Shown piece by piece: positions 8,498 through 14,913 of a stretch of DNA of 18,610 nucleotides. The notes under the pieces were generated by a model, which saw only the letters and a list, made by a program, of their open reading frames with translations, ran no database searches and was not told where the DNA came from. The number at the start of each line of letters is the position of its first letter. Position 1 is the stretch's first letter. The stretch comes from Litorimonas sp964435725 (GTDB taxonomy: Bacteria > Pseudomonadota > Alphaproteobacteria > Caulobacterales > Maricaulaceae), in NCBI GenBank assembly GCA_964435725.1, contig CAYTAJ010000044.1, forward strand, positions 1-18,610. The letters are read 5' to 3'. The position numbers and the translations under genes are program-made.

Positions 8498-8512
8498 GTT
8501 CTTTTTTTGTTC
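8498..8512 (+). promoter_or_regulatory. LexA (SOS) box 1 upstream of recA
   Basis: GTTCTTTTTTTGTTC matches the alphaproteobacterial LexA operator GTTC-N7-GTTC exactly. It lies about 109 bp upstream of the recA start codon, where the promoter is expected. The TTGTTC overlapping its second half-site (8507-8512) could be a -35 box with a TATGGA-like -10 at 8531-8536, so LexA binding would block polymerase; that promoter placement is inference. Confidence 0.88.
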
Positions 8513-8523
8513 TTGAAATAAAA

Positions 8524-8538
8524 GAACAGATATGGAAC
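8524..8538 (-). promoter_or_regulatory. LexA (SOS) box 2 upstream of recA, opposite orientation
   Basis: GAACAGATATGGAAC is GTTC-N7-GTTC read on the minus strand. With box 1 it gives four half-sites arranged symmetrically about position 8518: GTTC at 8498 and 8509, GAAC at 8524 and 8535. Box centres are 26 bp apart, about two and a half helical turns. Many recA promoters of this group have one such box. Confidence 0.8.
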
Positions 8539-8545
8539 AAACCTA

Positions 8546-8602
8546 TTACGGCAGTCCGATATAGCCGTAACTTTATTTTGAGTATCGAAGGGCTCCGATA
8601 CT
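8546..8602 (+). promoter_or_regulatory. Two hairpins in the recA leader
   Basis: Hairpin A pairs TTACGGC (8546-8552) with GCCGTAA (8564-8570) and is followed by CTTTATTTT. It could act as a weak terminator for cckA or an attenuator. Hairpin B pairs AGTATCG (8581-8587) with CGATACT (8596-8602). The loop of A contains CGATA (8557-8561), which could pair with TATCG (8583-8587) instead, making the two structures mutually exclusive. Whether this has a role is unknown. Confidence 0.4.
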
Positions 8603-8620
8603 TCTCACTGGAGTTTTAAA

Positions 8621-9724
8621 ATGGCCAGAAACAGAACACCTCTTACAGTCGTCGGTAAAGCAGACGATAAAAACAAATCCGCTGCTTTGGATGCAGCACT
8701 TTCACAAATTGATCGCGCCTTTGGTAAAGGCTCTGTCATGAAGCTTGGGCAGAAATCGGCGATGGATGTCGAAGCGGTTTCAACAGGTTCCCTTGGTTTG
8801 GATATCGCGCTCGGCATAGGCGGTTTGCCAAAGGGCCGTATTATTGAGATTTATGGACCAGAGTCATCCGGTAAGACGACACTCTCACTTCACGCTGTTG
8901 CAGAAATGCAAAAGCAAGGCGGTGTCGCAGCCTTTATCGATGCTGAACACGCATTGGACCCAGTCTATGCAGCTAAATTAGGCGTTGATGTAAATGAGCT
9001 TTTGATTGCTCAGCCGGATACAGGTGAGCAAGGTCTTGAAATTGCCGATACATTGGTACGTTCCGGTGCGATTGATATTCTTGTTATCGACTCGGTCGCG
9101 GCCTTAACGCCACGCGCAGAATTAGAAGGCGATATGGGCGATAGTTTGCCCGGTCTACAAGCGCGTTTGATGAGCCAAGCTTTACGTAAGTTGACAGGCT
9201 CTATTTCTAAATCCGGCTGTATGGTTATCTTTATCAACCAAATCCGTATGAAGATTGGCGTGATGTATGGTTCGCCTGAGACAACAACAGGCGGTAATGC
9301 GTTGAAATTCTACAGTTCTGTGCGTTTAGATATTCGCCGCATTGGTGCCATCAAATATCGTGATGAAATTGTCGGTAACCAGACACGTGTGAAAATCGTG
9401 AAGAACAAAGTCGCCCCACCTTTCCGTCAGGTTGAATTTGACATCATGTATGGCGAGGGGATTTCCAAGACAGGTGAGTTAATCGATCTGGGTGTAAAAG
9501 CAGATATCATTGAGAAATCCGGCTCTTGGTACTCCTATGGTGATGAACGCATCGGGCAGGGTCGTGAGAATGTTCGGACATTCTTGAAAGAGAATCCTGA
9601 TATTATGGAAAGCATTGAAACGCGTATCCGCCAGAATGAAGGTCTTTTGGATGAAGAGCTGTTGATGCCGAAAGACGAACACGTCGAAGATGACGGTGAT
9701 GCGTCTGCACTCGGTCTCGCTTAA
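8621..9724 (+). CDS. recA: RecA recombinase
   Basis: The product has 367 residues, close to the usual alphaproteobacterial length. RecA forms filaments on single-stranded DNA, catalyses strand exchange and triggers LexA self-cleavage in the SOS response. Seen here are the N-terminal helix (ALDAALSQIDRAFGKGSVMKLG), Walker A GPESSGKT with K85, the LLIAQPDTGEQGLEI and DSVAALTPRAELEGDMGD segments, loop L2 (INQIRMKIGVMYGSPETTTGGNALKFYSSVRLDIRR in part) and a short acidic C-terminal tail (DEHVEDDGDA). The start ATG has TGGAG 7 nt upstream. Two LexA boxes upstream show SOS autoregulation. It is flanked by cckA and alaS in the same direction; a hairpin terminator follows. Confidence 0.98.
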   Translation: MARNRTPLTVVGKADDKNKSAALDAALSQIDRAFGKGSVMKLGQKSAMDVEAVSTGSLGLDIALGIGGLPKGRIIEIYGPESSGKTTLSLHAVAEMQKQGGVAAFIDAEHALDPVYAAKLGVDVNELLIAQPDTGEQGLEIADTLVRSGAIDILVIDSVAALTPRAELEGDMGDSLPGLQARLMSQALRKLTGSISKSGCMVIFINQIRMKIGVMYGSPETTTGGNALKFYSSVRLDIRRIGAIKYRDEIVGNQTRVKIVKNKVAPPFRQVEFDIMYGEGISKTGELIDLGVKADIIEKSGSWYSYGDERIGQGRENVRTFLKENPDIMESIETRIRQNEGLLDEELLMPKDEHVEDDGDASALGLA

Positions 9725-9737
9725 ACCTTACTACATG

Positions 9738-9770
9738 AAGGCAGATCCCGACCCTTAAATCTGCCTTTAT
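9738..9770 (+). terminator. Terminator-like hairpin after recA
   Basis: AAGGCAGAT (9738-9746) pairs perfectly with ATCTGCCTT (9759-9767) over 9 bp, with a 12-nt loop and a short T-rich tail (TTTAT). It begins 14 nt after the recA stop codon. The tail is short, so termination may be incomplete. Confidence 0.65.
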
Positions 9771-9826
9771 CGCATTGCCCTCTGTCTCTCACGAGCCCCT
9801 CGAGCGGATACTTCGCGTTTTCGTTC

Positions 9827-9832
9827 TATAAT
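9827..9832 (+). promoter_or_regulatory. Candidate -10 box upstream of the alaS leader
   Basis: A perfect TATAAT at 9827-9832 lies within otherwise non-coding sequence. No good -35 is visible at the right distance. If used, transcription would begin near 9839 and run through the 9888-9918 hairpin into alaS. Confidence 0.35.
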
Positions 9833-9887
9833 CAAGCCTGAAAACCCTAATTGTCAGTTTTGATGTGATTGATGGACGCTTTGCATA

Positions 9888-9920
9888 AAAGAGCGCTTGG
9901 CACTGCCGAGCGCTCTTTCT
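9888..9920 (+). terminator. Strong hairpin in the alaS leader (terminator, attenuator or small-RNA end)
   Basis: AAAGAGCGCT (9888-9897) pairs with AGCGCTCTTT (9909-9918). The inner TGG and CCG extend the stem to 13 bp around a CACTG loop, and the 3' arm ends in TTTCT. It lies 47 nt upstream of the alaS start, far from the recA stop, and recA already has its own hairpin. It may therefore end a short transcript or control alaS. A further inverted pair, GAGCGT (9925-9930) and ACGCTC (9957-9962), abuts the alaS start codon. Confidence 0.6.
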
Positions 9921-9964
9921 ATAGGAGCGTGTAATATATCTTTTCTATCAATGCGGACGCTCTA

Positions 9965-12598
9965 ATGGCCAGTTTGAATGATATTCGTCAGCAATTCCTC
10001 GATTATTTCGGGAAGAATGACCATGCGGTTCTACCGTCTAGTCCGCTCGTGCCCGATAATGACCCAACGCTTCTCTTTGTGAATGCCGGGATGGTGCCGT
10101 TTAAGGACTATTTTACAGGTGCTGTTAAACCTGAAGTCCCAAGAGCGACGACATCGCAGAAATGTGTGCGTGCGGGTGGTAAGCACAATGATCTCGATAA
10201 TGTCGGTTATACGGCGCGCCATCACACATTTTTTGAAATGCTAGGTAATTTCTCTTTTGGGGACTATTTCAAAGAACAGGCCATTCACCATGCTTGGGAG
10301 TTAGTGACAAAAGACTATGCTCTGCCCAAAGATAAGCTCTTGGTGACCGTTTATCATACAGATGATGAAGCGTTTGATCTGTGGAAGAAAATTGGCGGTC
10401 TATCAGACGATAGAATTATCCGTATACCAACCTCGGATAACTTTTGGGCGATGGGTGATACAGGGCCGTGTGGTCCGTGTTCTGAAATCTTCTATGACCA
10501 TGGCGAGAGCATCCCTGGAGGGCCTCCCGGATCCCCAGATGAAGACGGTGACCGTTTCATCGAAATTTGGAACCTTGTCTTCATGCAATATGAAAAATTT
10601 GCCGATGGTCGCGAGGAAAACCTGCCAAAGCCTTCCATTGATACGGGCATGGGCTTAGAACGCATTGCGGCTATACTACAGGGCCAACATGATAATTATG
10701 ATGTGGATTTGTTTAAAACGCTTATCAATGCCTCTGTTGAATTGACGGGTGTAAAAGCCGAAGGTGACGCCAAGTTCTCCCATCGTGTTATCGCAGATCA
10801 TTTGCGCTCATGTTCATTTCTTATGGCGGATGGTGTGTCTCCGTCTAATGAAGGGCGCGGCTATGTCCTTCGCCGTATCATGCGACGGGCCATGCGTCAT
10901 GCGCATCTTTTGGGCGCTAAAGACCCGCTAATGCATCGCCTGGTCCCAACATTAGTTGAAGAAATGGGAGGCGCTTATGATGAGCTTAATCGTGCGAAAG
11001 CGTCTATCACCGCGACCTTTGAGCAAGAAGAAGAACGCTTCCGTCGCACACTCGGCCGCGGTACAGCTTTATTAGAAGACGCCGTTTCAGGTCTGTCAGA
11101 AGGCGATAAGCTGGATGGCGAAACAGCGTTTAAACTCTATGATACTTATGGTTTCCCGATTGACCTGACGCAGGACGCGCTTCGTGCCAAAGGCTTAGGT
11201 GTTGACTTGGACGGGTTTGACGCGGCGATGGAGCGGCAGAAGTCCCAATCCCGCGAAGGCGGCTTTAATTCTGGCGACCAAGGGACGGATGATGTCTGGA
11301 ACGCGGCAAAAGAGACAGCCGGTGATAGTGTGTTTACCGGTTATGAAGTCCTGTCATCTGAACAAGAAATAAAGGTCTTGGTCCAAGACGGCGTCATCGT
11401 TAAAAAAGCGGTCTCGGGTCCCGTCATGTTCTTAACACATGAGACACCGTTTTACGCCGAAAGCGGGGGTCAAGCGGGTGATAAAGGGACTGCCACATTC
11501 GAAAATGGTGCGAAGATTAAAATTAGCGACGTTCAGAAAAAAGCGGGAGGCCTTCACGTCCATATTGGCGAGTTAAAGGGCGATATAAGCCAAGGTGATA
11601 AGGCGCAAATCGCTGTTGATCCTGACAACCGTGAAACGACACGCCACAACCATTCCGCAGCTCACTTAGTGCACGAGGCCCTGCGCCGTGTGTTGGGTGA
11701 CCATGTTGCGCAAAAGGGCCAAATGGTTGATGGCGAACGTGTGCGATTTGATATCTCGCATGGCGCAGCGATTACGCGCGAAGAAATTGCGAAAGTCGAA
11801 GCGCAAGTAAACGCGATTATCCAGCAAAATGTACCGGCTGAAACCAAGCTTATGAGCCCGTATGATGCCATCAAAGCCGGGGCTCTGGCTTTATTTGGTG
11901 AAAAATATGATGATGAAGTCCGTGTTCTCAGTCTTGGGCTGGATCCTGAGGACACAACGAAAGCTTATTCGGTCGAGCTTTGCGGCGGCACTCATGTGCG
12001 ACGCACGGGCGATATTTCACTCTTCAAAATCATCAATGAAGAAGCCGTTGCAGCGGGTATTCGCCGTATCGAAGCCGTCACGGGCGAATTGGCCCGCCAA
12101 TATCTCGAGGACCAAGCCGGATTAGCGCGTCAGGCCGCAGATACACTCAAAACCCGCCCAGAAGATGTGCCGCAACGCTTAGAAGGGCTATTGGCCGACC
12201 GAAAACGGCTTGAGAAAGAATTGGCAGAAGTCCGGAAACAGCTCGCCTTGGGTGGGGGTGGCGGAGCTGCCTCAGCCGAAGACATCAATGGCATTCATGT
12301 GATGGCCCGTGTCTTGGAGGGGGTTTCCGGTAAAGAATTACGCCCGATGATGAATGAGCAACTCGATGCGCTTGGTTCCGGTATCGTAGCTTTTGTTGCC
12401 AAAGACAGTGGTAAAGTTGCTGTGGGCGTGGCTGTCAGTGATGATTTGGTCGGGCAATATTCCGCTTCAGACCTCGTCAATGTGGGGGCGCCACTAGTAG
12501 ACGGGCGCGGCGGCGGAAAACCCGGCATGGCCCAAGCCGGAGGTTCTAAACCCGAGGGTGCAGAAGACGCTTTGGCGGCGATTAAGGCCGCCATATAA
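9965..12598 (+). CDS. alaS: Alanine--tRNA ligase
   Basis: The product has 877 residues, full length for the family. It attaches alanine to tRNA-Ala (and to tmRNA) in the cytoplasm and edits mischarged Ser and Gly. The class II catalytic core occupies about residues 1-450, with the motif 2 region TSQKCVRAGGKHNDLDNVG and motif 3 DTGMGLERIA. The editing domain has the metal-binding pairs H563xxxH567 (HSAAH) and C673xxxH677 (CGGTH), all intact. A glycine run (LGGGGG) precedes the C-Ala domain, which ends with GRGGGKPGMAQAGG. The ATG at 9965 has no strong ribosome site, and an inverted repeat sits directly upstream. This fits with a regulated leader but is not proof. arfB begins 2 nt after the stop. 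Confidence 0.98.
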   Translation: MASLNDIRQQFLDYFGKNDHAVLPSSPLVPDNDPTLLFVNAGMVPFKDYFTGAVKPEVPRATTSQKCVRAGGKHNDLDNVGYTARHHTFFEMLGNFSFGDYFKEQAIHHAWELVTKDYALPKDKLLVTVYHTDDEAFDLWKKIGGLSDDRIIRIPTSDNFWAMGDTGPCGPCSEIFYDHGESIPGGPPGSPDEDGDRFIEIWNLVFMQYEKFADGREENLPKPSIDTGMGLERIAAILQGQHDNYDVDLFKTLINASVELTGVKAEGDAKFSHRVIADHLRSCSFLMADGVSPSNEGRGYVLRRIMRRAMRHAHLLGAKDPLMHRLVPTLVEEMGGAYDELNRAKASITATFEQEEERFRRTLGRGTALLEDAVSGLSEGDKLDGETAFKLYDTYGFPIDLTQDALRAKGLGVDLDGFDAAMERQKSQSREGGFNSGDQGTDDVWNAAKETAGDSVFTGYEVLSSEQEIKVLVQDGVIVKKAVSGPVMFLTHETPFYAESGGQAGDKGTATFENGAKIKISDVQKKAGGLHVHIGELKGDISQGDKAQIAVDPDNRETTRHNHSAAHLVHEALRRVLGDHVAQKGQMVDGERVRFDISHGAAITREEIAKVEAQVNAIIQQNVPAETKLMSPYDAIKAGALALFGEKYDDEVRVLSLGLDPEDTTKAYSVELCGGTHVRRTGDISLFKIINEEAVAAGIRRIEAVTGELARQYLEDQAGLARQAADTLKTRPEDVPQRLEGLLADRKRLEKELAEVRKQLALGGGGGAASAEDINGIHVMARVLEGVSGKELRPMMNEQLDALGSGIVAFVAKDSGKVAVGVAVSDDLVGQYSASDLVNVGAPLVDGRGGGKPGMAQAGGSKPEGAEDALAAIKAAI

Positions 12599-12600
12599 AT

Positions 12601-13184
12601 GTGGCCGATGCGCTCCACATAACGCGGAAAACCTATATTCCCATGGCAGAGATCGAGTTCTCTGCCATTCGCGCCTCAGGTCCGGGTGGGCAGCACGTCA
12701 ATAAAACATCTTCGGCCATCCAATTGAGGTTTGATGTCAATGCCAGCAGCCTGTTGGAAGGACAAAAGCAACGTATTCTAGAATTTCGCGATAGCCGAAT
12801 TTCTGANNNNNNNNNNNNNNNNNNNNNNNNNNNNNNNNNNNNNNNNNNNNNNNNNNNNNNNNNNNNNNNNNNNNNNNNNNNNNNNNNNNNNNNNNNNNNN
12901 NNNNNNTGTTGGAAGGACAAAAGCAACGTATTCTAGAATTTCGCGATAGCCGAATTTCTGACTCAGGTGTGATTGTTATCAAAGCGCAAAACCATCGCTC
13001 TCAAGACCGCAATAGGGCAGAGGCCTTGGACCGCCTGAAAGACATTATTGATAAGGCGCTAAAACCTAAACCCATACGCCGCGCGACTCGCCCGTCACAA
13101 GGCGCTGTCAGACGTCGCCTCAAGGCTAAAACCATACGCAGTGAGGTGAAATCTCTGCGCGGAAAGGTGAGAAGAGACGACTAA
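12601..13184 (+). CDS. arfB: Alternative ribosome-rescue factor / peptidyl-tRNA hydrolase ArfB (split by an artefactual gap)
   Basis: ArfB enters the A site of ribosomes stalled on truncated mRNA and hydrolyses the peptidyl-tRNA. The class I release-factor domain shows ASGPGGQHVNKTS, with catalytic GGQ at residues 29-31. The C-terminus is the basic tail (RRATRPSQGAVRRRLKAKTIRSEVKSLRGKVRRDD) that sits in the mRNA channel. As assembled, the reading frame is interrupted by 100 N and a 55-bp exact duplication. Removing the 155 bp leaves 429 nt, giving 142 residues in a single frame, close to the 140 of E. coli ArfB. The gene is therefore almost certainly intact. GTG at 12601 is the best start: the residues HITRKTYIP that precede ATG 12643 align with the family N-terminus. 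It starts 2 nt after the alaS stop, suggesting translational coupling. Confidence 0.92.
12752..12806 (+). repeat. 55-bp duplicate flanking the arfB gap (left copy)
   Basis: This 55-bp stretch ends exactly at the N run and is identical to 12907-12961, which starts exactly after the N run. It encodes part of arfB (LEGQKQRILEFRDSRIS). The exact abutment on both sides marks it as overlapping contig ends, not a biological repeat. Confidence 0.97.
12807..12906. other. Assembly gap (100 N) inside arfB, artefactual
   Basis: Exactly 100 N lie between two identical 55-bp ends. The contigs overlap, so the true distance is minus 55, and the gap should be closed by merging the ends. Confidence 0.95.
12907..12961 (+). 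repeat. 55-bp duplicate flanking the arfB gap (right copy)
   Basis: Identical base for base to 12752-12806. After it, arfB continues without a break (DSGVIVIKAQNHRSQDRN). Confidence 0.97.
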
Positions 13185-13220
13185 AGCGGCGAAACTTACC
13201 GTTTGAACAGGCAAAAACAC

Positions 13221-13249
13221 TTGCCCATTGGTGATAGACTCGCTACATG
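13221..13249 (+). promoter_or_regulatory. Candidate rpmF promoter with GANTC site
   Basis: TTGCCC (13221-13226), a 17-nt spacer and TACATG (13244-13249). The -10 region reads GCTACATG, matching 7 of 8 positions of the Caulobacter housekeeping -10 (GCTANAWC). A CcrM-type GACTC (13237-13241) abuts it directly. Transcription would begin near 13256. Confidence 0.5.
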
Positions 13250-13262
13250 CGCGCTCAAATAC

Positions 13263-13290
13263 ACGCTCCTCTTTATGAAGGGGCGTTTTT
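13263..13290 (+). terminator. Hairpin with T run between arfB and rpmF
   Basis: ACGCTCCT (13263-13270) pairs with AGGGGCGT (13279-13286), 8 bp including one G-T pair, followed by TTTTT to 13290. It is a plausible terminator for the alaS-arfB transcript. If the promoter at 13221-13249 is real, the hairpin sits near the 5' end of the rpmF message and could attenuate it. Confidence 0.6.
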
Positions 13291-13313
13291 AAATGGCAAT
13301 ATTGGAGGCCCCG

Positions 13314-13493
13314 ATGGCTGTCCCTAAGAGTAAAATTTCAAATTCACGTCGTGGTATGCGCCGCGCACATGACCGTCTGTCGGCTGTAAACTATGTCGAA
13401 GACAAAGATAGCGGAGAATTGCGTCGTCAACACCACATCGACCTAAAAACAGGTATGTATCGTGGTCGTCAAGTTTTGACACCAAAAGACTAA
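13314..13493 (+). CDS. rpmF: 50S ribosomal protein L32
   Basis: The product has 59 residues: MAVPKSKISNSRRGMRRAHDRLS at the N-terminus, and a C-terminal part (RRQHHIDLKTGMYRGRQVL) diagnostic of bL32. It is a structural protein of the large ribosomal subunit. This version has no cysteines, so it is the zinc-independent form. The start at 13314 is chosen because GGAGG lies 7-8 nt upstream and MAVPK is the family N-terminus; an in-frame ATG at 13293 would add MAILEAP and place the ribosome site within the gene. eno follows after 40 nt. Confidence 0.96.
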   Translation: MAVPKSKISNSRRGMRRAHDRLSAVNYVEDKDSGELRRQHHIDLKTGMYRGRQVLTPKD

Positions 13494-13533
13494 ACTTAAC
13501 ACTATACATTAATAGCTAAGACCGGAGATACCC

Positions 13534-14811
13534 ATGGTCGAGATCGAAACAGTTTTCGCCAGGGAAATCCTGGATAGCCGTGGAAACCCCACACTTGAAG
13601 TTGACGTTACGTTGTCAGACGGAAGTTTTGGCCGCGCCGCCGTACCGAGTGGCGCGTCAACGGGGGCCCACGAAGCCGTAGAGCTTCGCGACGGCGATAA
13701 GTCCCGCTACGGCGGAAAAGGTGTGATGAACGCCGTCACAAACGTCAATACAGAAATTGCTGACACGCTATTCGGTCTCGAGGCTGATAACCAACGCGGT
13801 ATTGATCGGGTCCTTATTGAACTCGACGGAACAGAGAATAAAGGCCGCCTTGGGGCCAATGCAACGCTCGGTGTGTCTTTGGCGCTCGCGAAAGCGGCAG
13901 CAGACTCACAGCAAACTCCGCTTTATCGTTATGTTGGCGGTGCCAATGCGCGCGTTTTGCCTGTACCGATGATGAATATCATTAATGGTGGAGAGCACGC
14001 CGATAATCCAATCGATGTACAGGAATTCATGGTCATGCCTGTCGGCGCGTCCAGCTTCCCAGAAGCCCTGCGCACAGGTGCTGAAATCTTCCACGCGCTG
14101 AAAGCTAAATTAAAAGCTGACGGTCACAACACAAATGTCGGAGACGAAGGCGGTTTCGCACCGAACCTTGCGTCTACACGATCGGCGCTCGACTACATCA
14201 TGGCATCTGTTGAGGATGCAGGCTTTAAACCGGGTGATGATGTGATGTTAGCCCTTGATGTGGCCTCTACCGAGTTCTTCGAAGATGGCAAATATAACCT
14301 GAAAGGCGAAGGCAAAACGCTCTCTTCTGATGACTTTGTCGACTATCTGGCTGAATTAACGGAGGCCTATCCTATTCTTTCAATCGAGGACGGTATGGCC
14401 GAAGACGATTGGGACGGTTGGATGAACCTTAACGCGAAGATCGGTGGTAAAACACAATTGGTGGGTGACGATCTGTTCGTGACAAACCCGAAACGCTTGA
14501 AGACGGGTATCGAGAAAAAGGCTGCTAATTCAATTCTTGTGAAAGTGAACCAGATCGGCACGCTCTCTGAAACGATGGACGCCGTCGATATGGCGCATCG
14601 TGCAGGGTTTACATCTGTGATGTCACACCGTTCCGGTGAAACAGCTGATACAACGATTGCAGACCTCGCTGTCGCGCTGAATTGCGGGCAAATCAAAACA
14701 GGGTCTCTGGCACGGTCTGATCGTCTCGCGAAATATAATCAGCTACTGCGTATTAATGAGCAGTTGGGCAGCATGGCAGAATATGCCGGGCGTTCTATCT
14801 TACGTGGCTAA
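13534..14811 (+). CDS. eno: Enolase (phosphopyruvate hydratase)
   Basis: The product has 425 residues. It converts 2-phosphoglycerate to phosphoenolpyruvate in glycolysis and gluconeogenesis, and in many bacteria is also part of the RNA degradosome. The protein opens with the conserved REILDSRGNPTLEVDV. It contains VGDEGGFAPN with the catalytic E205, LALDVASTEF and SIEDGMAEDDW as magnesium ligands, SILVKVNQIGTLSET with the catalytic K337, and SHRSGETADTTIADLAV near the end. GGAG lies 8 nt before the ATG. It lies 40 nt after rpmF in the same direction. A weak hairpin and putative cell-cycle sites follow the stop codon. Confidence 0.98.
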   Translation: MVEIETVFAREILDSRGNPTLEVDVTLSDGSFGRAAVPSGASTGAHEAVELRDGDKSRYGGKGVMNAVTNVNTEIADTLFGLEADNQRGIDRVLIELDGTENKGRLGANATLGVSLALAKAAADSQQTPLYRYVGGANARVLPVPMMNIINGGEHADNPIDVQEFMVMPVGASSFPEALRTGAEIFHALKAKLKADGHNTNVGDEGGFAPNLASTRSALDYIMASVEDAGFKPGDDVMLALDVASTEFFEDGKYNLKGEGKTLSSDDFVDYLAELTEAYPILSIEDGMAEDDWDGWMNLNAKIGGKTQLVGDDLFVTNPKRLKTGIEKKAANSILVKVNQIGTLSETMDAVDMAHRAGFTSVMSHRSGETADTTIADLAVALNCGQIKTGSLARSDRLAKYNQLLRINEQLGSMAEYAGRSILRG

Positions 14812-14846
14812 CTTTCTATCTTAAGTGCGTGGCCTAAGGGGATATT

Positions 14847-14851
14847 GATTC
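14847..14851. promoter_or_regulatory. GANTC (CcrM-type) site 1 in the eno-ftsB region
   Basis: GATTC. In Caulobacter-like bacteria adenine methylation at GANTC changes through the cell cycle and is read by GcrA. A single pentamer can occur by chance; its closeness to a second GANTC (14872-14876) and a CtrA box raises its interest. Confidence 0.4.
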
Positions 14852-14852
14852 T

Positions 14853-14874
14853 CTCTTTGCTACTTCGTAAAGAG
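14853..14874 (+). terminator. Weak hairpin after eno
   Basis: CTCTTTGC (14853-14860) pairs with GTAAAGAG (14867-14874), 8 bp with one G-T pair and a 6-nt loop, 41 nt after the eno stop. There is no proper T run (TCTTAAG follows), so termination is doubtful. The hairpin overlaps the GANTC site at 14872. Confidence 0.35.
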
Positions 14875-14876
14875 TC
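14872..14876. promoter_or_regulatory. GANTC (CcrM-type) site 2 in the eno-ftsB region
   Basis: GAGTC, whose last base directly precedes the first CtrA half-site at 14877. It overlaps the 3' arm of the weak hairpin. Confidence 0.4.
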
Positions 14877-14893
14877 TTAAGTTAGTCTTAACC
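14877..14893 (+). promoter_or_regulatory. Putative CtrA binding site upstream of ftsB
   Basis: TTAA (14877-14880), 7 nt, TTAACC (14888-14893) is a full match to the CtrA box TTAA-N7-TTAAC. It ends 20 nt before the ftsB start codon, so it could repress or activate a promoter very close to the gene. cckA in the same window encodes the kinase at the head of the CtrA phosphorelay. Binding is inferred from pattern alone. Confidence 0.6.
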
Positions 14894-14913
14894 CTAATCC
14901 GTAATAGCGGGTT

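Noticed and set aside
12752..12961. Biological tandem or inserted repeat in arfB
   Set aside because: Both copies abut the N run exactly and the gene is whole when they are merged, so it is an assembly artefact.
13293..13313. Longer N-terminus for L32 (ATG at 13293)
   Set aside because: The GGAGG ribosome site would fall inside the coding region, and MAVPK is the standard start.
13476..13508. eno promoter: TTGACA (13476) and TATACA (13503)
   Set aside because: Both boxes look good, but the spacer is 21 nt, too long for a normal promoter, and rpmF-eno spacing allows read-through.
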